From contig JAUXHZ010000037.1 of assembly GCA_030621255.1 (NCBI GenBank), positions 1-8,192 on the forward strand: a stretch of 8,192 nucleotides of DNA, in the 5' to 3' direction. Under the pieces are notes generated by a model, which saw only the letters and a program-made list of their open reading frames with translations, made no database searches and was not told the DNA's origin. Positions 6,271-8,192 of this stretch are shown here, in pieces. Made by a program: the position numbers and the translations under genes. Numbering within the stretch: position 1 is the first letter of the stretch; every line of letters starts with the position of its first letter. The DNA comes from Candidatus Latescibacterota bacterium. Its GTDB lineage: Bacteria; Krumholzibacteriota; Krumholzibacteriia; Krumholzibacteriales; WJIX01.

Positions 6271-7488
6271 ATGATAAACAAAAAAAATGCCGGAGCTGTT
6301 GTGTTAATAATGATTCTTGTTTTTATGGGGTGTATGGGGGGAAAGGAAAAATCGGATCTTTATATTATGGAAGAGCTTGAGGCCGCTTCCTCAATAGAGG
6401 GTACAGCAAAGAGGATTGAACGGCTAAAGATATTTTTAAATAATCATCCGGAGCATATGTGCAGGGAATTTGCGTATAACAAGATTTTTGACACCCTCAC
6501 GGAGGATTCAGGGCAGTCGGGAAAAGCGATGGCATTCTTTGACGAAGTTATGGGAACAGAAGAAGATCCTGTTATCAGAGGGACTTTTTGCTATAAAAAA
6601 TTCACCTATTTATGGAGTGTTGACAGTACAGAGGCCATCGATTTTGCCGCAAGCCTTCTTGAGAGTGATGAAAAGGGCTTCCGACTCTTTGTCTATTTGG
6701 GTTTTGATCTGGGTTACAGAGGGAGAAACGAACTCGCGGGAGAAATGTTTAGAAAGGCTATCGATGTTGGGAATAGTTCATTTGAAAATTCTTTCGCCGG
6801 AATGCTCTACGGAGAATCCCTCAGCAAACAGGGGAAGGAAGATCTCGCCCTGGGACTATTAAAAAAGTCGGCGGACAACGTTTTTGCGGGAAAGCAGCTT
6901 GGGAAAATATTGTGGGAAAAAGGTGAAAGAAGGGGCGCGATAGAAGCCTATATTAATTTCGTCGCGGGGGTTCCGGGCGAACGCGGCGAAGTAAAGCTGG
7001 ACAGTCTTTACGCGATCGTATATCCGGACAATGCCGGTGAGCTTGACGAGAAAATTCTGGAGAGTAGGATCGGGCATAAGACATTATTGCACGGAAGCCG
7101 ATTTGTTGATACTGAGGGAAAATATTATAATCTATCTGATTATAAAGGCAAGAAATTGGTGATAAGCGCCTGGAGCCCAACCTGACCTCCCTGTATTGCG
7201 GAGTTGCCGCAATTGGAGAAACTGAAAAATATGGAGGATGAGCTCGGATTCAAATTATTCCTGATTAACATGAAGGGATATTTAAATAAAACAAGGGCAA
7301 TACTAAAAGAAAAGAATGTCACAATTCCGGTTCTCCTTGATTGCAAATCTTACTCACGCTGCGTTCTTCATGTAAATTATACTCCGACAACATTTATCAT
7401 TGATAAAGATGGAATTATTCGTTCAAGGCTTGTGGGAAACTGCGAAGGATTTAAGGAAATTGTGGAAGAGGTGATCGAACGGATCTAA
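6271..7488 (+). CDS. Selenocysteine-containing TlpA/redoxin-like lipoprotein with N-terminal helical (TPR-like) domain
   Basis: Read through the in-frame TGA at 7183-7185, this is one 405-residue protein. It starts with a lipoprotein signal (MINKK, hydrophobic run, FMGC with Cys21). About residues 30-260 are helical with TPR-like pairs such as LAGEMFRKAID and LALGLLKKSAD. The redoxin domain begins near 270 (RFVDTEGKYYNLSDYKGKK). ISAWSPT is followed by the TGA codon and PPCIAELPQLEKL. Compared with the family pattern FWATWCPPCRAEMP, the TGA takes the place of the first active-site Cys, giving Sec305-Pro-Pro-Cys308. After it the fold is complete: the cis-proline loop YTPTTFIIDKDGII (Pro372) and GNCEGF. 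Additional cysteines are Cys358, Cys364 and Cys391. The protein is probably an outer-membrane or periplasmic thiol oxidoreductase or peroxidase-like enzyme with a Sec-Cys pair. A hairpin fitting a SECIS element follows the TGA. It is 92 nt after the aminotransferase gene. A Cys-to-stop mutation is the alternative, but the intact downstream frame and the hairpin argue against it. Confidence 0.82.
7183..7185 (+). other. In-frame TGA read as selenocysteine (Sec305)
   Basis: The codon lies between ACC (Thr304) and CCT (Pro306) and aligns with the nucleophilic Cys of the CPPC motif of TlpA-like redoxins. The frame upstream (304 codons) and downstream (100 codons) is open and both sides encode halves of one domain. 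TGA is a normal stop for the phosphofructokinase gene at 3625-3627 and TGG encodes Trp, so a genome-wide TGA reassignment is unlikely. Confidence 0.8.
7186..7218 (+). promoter_or_regulatory. Bacterial SECIS element
   Basis: ATTGCGG (7195-7201) and CCGCAAT (7207-7213) form a perfect 7-bp stem around the loop AGTTG (7202-7206). A second short helix, CTCC (7187-7190) with GGAG (7215-7218), can extend the structure below an asymmetric internal loop. The apical loop starts 17 nt after the TGA and has a G at its second position. Known bacterial SECIS elements lie inside the coding region immediately after the UGA, with a small apical loop roughly 16-37 nt downstream and a G among its first two bases, bound by SelB. 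The hairpin is coding at the same time (for IAELPQ), as expected. Folding energy was not computed. Confidence 0.75.
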
Positions 7489-8192
7489 TGGCCCGCAGGA
7501 GAGTGGTGCGCGAGATTGCCCGGGTGAGAAACTGCTTTTATATTTGATTCAATTTCGTTTATTCTATTACGCCATTCCGGTTCAAGGCCTTTATCCTTTA
7601 ATTCATTCAGTATTGTTAAAGCGTATGAGCTATTGTTCATTTCCGAGCTGAGTAATTCCGCCATTGCAATTGAAGCCTTTATTGATAGAAGAGGCAGCGG
7701 GGAGTGTTTTTGAATATAGATGTATATATCATAGGCCTCATCATATCTTTCCTGGTTTACGAGCCATTTTCCGACCTTCAGCAGCAATTGAGAAGATGAA
7801 CACTGATCGGGGTTTTGTAAAATAAACTCTTTTGCCCAACTCGCGGCTTCATCATTTTTAGAACTCTGGAGGAGTTTTTTAAGTACGGGTTCGCCGGTTT
7901 TACGTGAGTCATCTTCAAGCCCGTTTTCTCTGTAAATCATTGCTATATCCCGCAGCAAAACAGTATCATCCGGATTTTCCTCGACAAGTTTTGAAAAGAG
8001 ACTTATTGCTCTTTCTGTGATTCCTTTCCGCATGAGTTCGCAAGCGTTATTGAAGCGAGGGTCTTTCAAAATGCCCGCGTCTATTTGTTTTTTGCGAACC
8101 TTTGTATGAAGGATATTTTTCTCAAATCCGGTCGCGCGGAAAATGAGAGCCGTTATTAAACCTGCCATATATCCGGCGATATGCGCGATGTA
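7485..8192 (-). CDS. Rhomboid-family intramembrane protease C-terminus fused to a TPR tail, 5' part beyond window
   Basis: The frame is open from the right edge to TAG at 7485-7487, 235 codons. The first residues visible, YIAHIAGYMAGLITALIF, match the last catalytic helix of rhomboid proteases: E. coli GlpG has AHIAGLAVGLAMAF there, with the catalytic His of the Ser-His dyad. A methionine at 8168 is internal to that helix and is not the true start. After the membrane helix the chain turns soluble and helical: NACELMRKGITERAISLFSK with LVEENPDDTVLLRDIAMIYR is a clear TPR unit, followed by further TPR-like pairs (ASWAKEFILQNPDQ, KWLVNQERYDEAYDIYI). The tail would be cytoplasmic or periplasmic depending on topology. 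Rhomboids cleave within membrane segments, and a TPR tail would serve substrate or partner binding. The serine-bearing helix lies outside the window. The stop overlaps that of the convergent selenoprotein gene by four bases. Confidence 0.8.
   Translation of the reverse strand, partial: YIAHIAGYMAGLITALIFRATGFEKNILHTKVRKKQIDAGILKDPRFNNACELMRKGITERAISLFSKLVEENPDDTVLLRDIAMIYRENGLEDDSRKTGEPVLKKLLQSSKNDEAASWAKEFILQNPDQCSSSQLLLKVGKWLVNQERYDEAYDIYIYIQKHSPLPLLSIKASIAMAELLSSEMNNSSYALTILNELKDKGLEPEWRNRINEIESNIKAVSHPGNLAHHSPAGH

Noticed and set aside
6271..7185. Pseudogene by nonsense mutation
   Set aside because: The stop is TGA exactly at the redox cysteine, the frame stays intact for 100 codons afterwards, and a SECIS-like stem lies at the right distance. 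Random decay would not be expected to give all three.
7183..7185. General reassignment of TGA (to Trp or Gly) in this genome
   Set aside because: The phosphofructokinase gene ends at TGA at the normal family length, TGG is used for Trp throughout, and this is the only in-frame TGA I saw inside a gene.
7204..7488. Separate small thioredoxin-like gene starting at TTG 7204
   Set aside because: The start lies inside the SECIS hairpin loop and has no Shine-Dalgarno. The protein would lack the active site and first strands of the fold. It is the C-terminal half of the selenoprotein.

Overview
This window comes from a bacterial chromosome of moderate GC (roughly mid-40s percent by eye). The genes are compact, with strong AGGAG/GGAGG ribosome binding sites, GTG starts in places, and lipoprotein or signal-peptide genes typical of a diderm cell. 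The gene types (an S9-type peptidase with an N-terminal beta-sandwich, a PPi-type phosphofructokinase, a TPR-TlpA lipoprotein and a rhomboid-TPR fusion) suggest an uncultured or deep-branching phylum. The lineage cannot be fixed from sequence alone. I see no mobile element, tRNA, rRNA or CRISPR array, and no gene-free stretch longer than about 225 bases.

Layout from left to right. (1) 1-1755, minus strand: the first 585 codons of an exported beta-propeller protein, most likely an S9 (prolyl oligopeptidase) peptidase whose catalytic domain lies beyond the left edge. (2) 1756-1953: a divergent intergenic region with a good sigma70-like promoter facing left and a weaker one facing right. (3) 1954-2442, plus: a small thioredoxin-fold lipoprotein with a CKWC active site. 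(4) 2542-3627, plus: a 6-phosphofructokinase carrying the Asp/Lys pair that marks pyrophosphate-dependent enzymes. (5) 3691-4842, minus: a TRAM-domain, Fe-S-type RNA uracil-C5 methyltransferase (RlmD/RlmCD type), convergent with the kinase. (6) 5063-6178, plus: a DegT/DnrJ/EryC1 sugar aminotransferase, with a promoter and a 25-bp imperfect palindrome upstream. (7) 6271-7488, plus: the most interesting gene, discussed next. (8) 7485-8192, minus: the C-terminal part of a rhomboid protease (catalytic-His helix) fused to a TPR tail, running off the right edge and overlapping the previous gene stop-to-stop.

Gene 7 is a lipoprotein with an alpha-helical (TPR-like) domain followed by a TlpA/redoxin domain. 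An in-frame TGA at 7183-7185 falls exactly where the first cysteine of the CPPC redox motif should be. The frame continues without a break into the rest of a typical TlpA domain. Nine bases after the TGA is a perfect 7-bp stem with a 5-nt loop whose second base is G, which is the layout of a bacterial SECIS element. I conclude that this is a selenoprotein (UPPC active site, Sec305 of 405). A routine gene caller would split it into two ORFs or call it a pseudogene. The phosphofructokinase next to the thioredoxin gene ends in TGA, so TGA is not generally reassigned here.

The common thread is the cell envelope: two thiol-redox lipoproteins (one Cys, one Sec), an exported propeller/peptidase, an intramembrane protease and a surface-sugar aminotransferase, mixed with two housekeeping enzymes. 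No single operon joins them. The only same-strand neighbours that might be co-transcribed are the thioredoxin lipoprotein with the kinase (99 nt apart) and the aminotransferase with the selenoprotein (92 nt apart).
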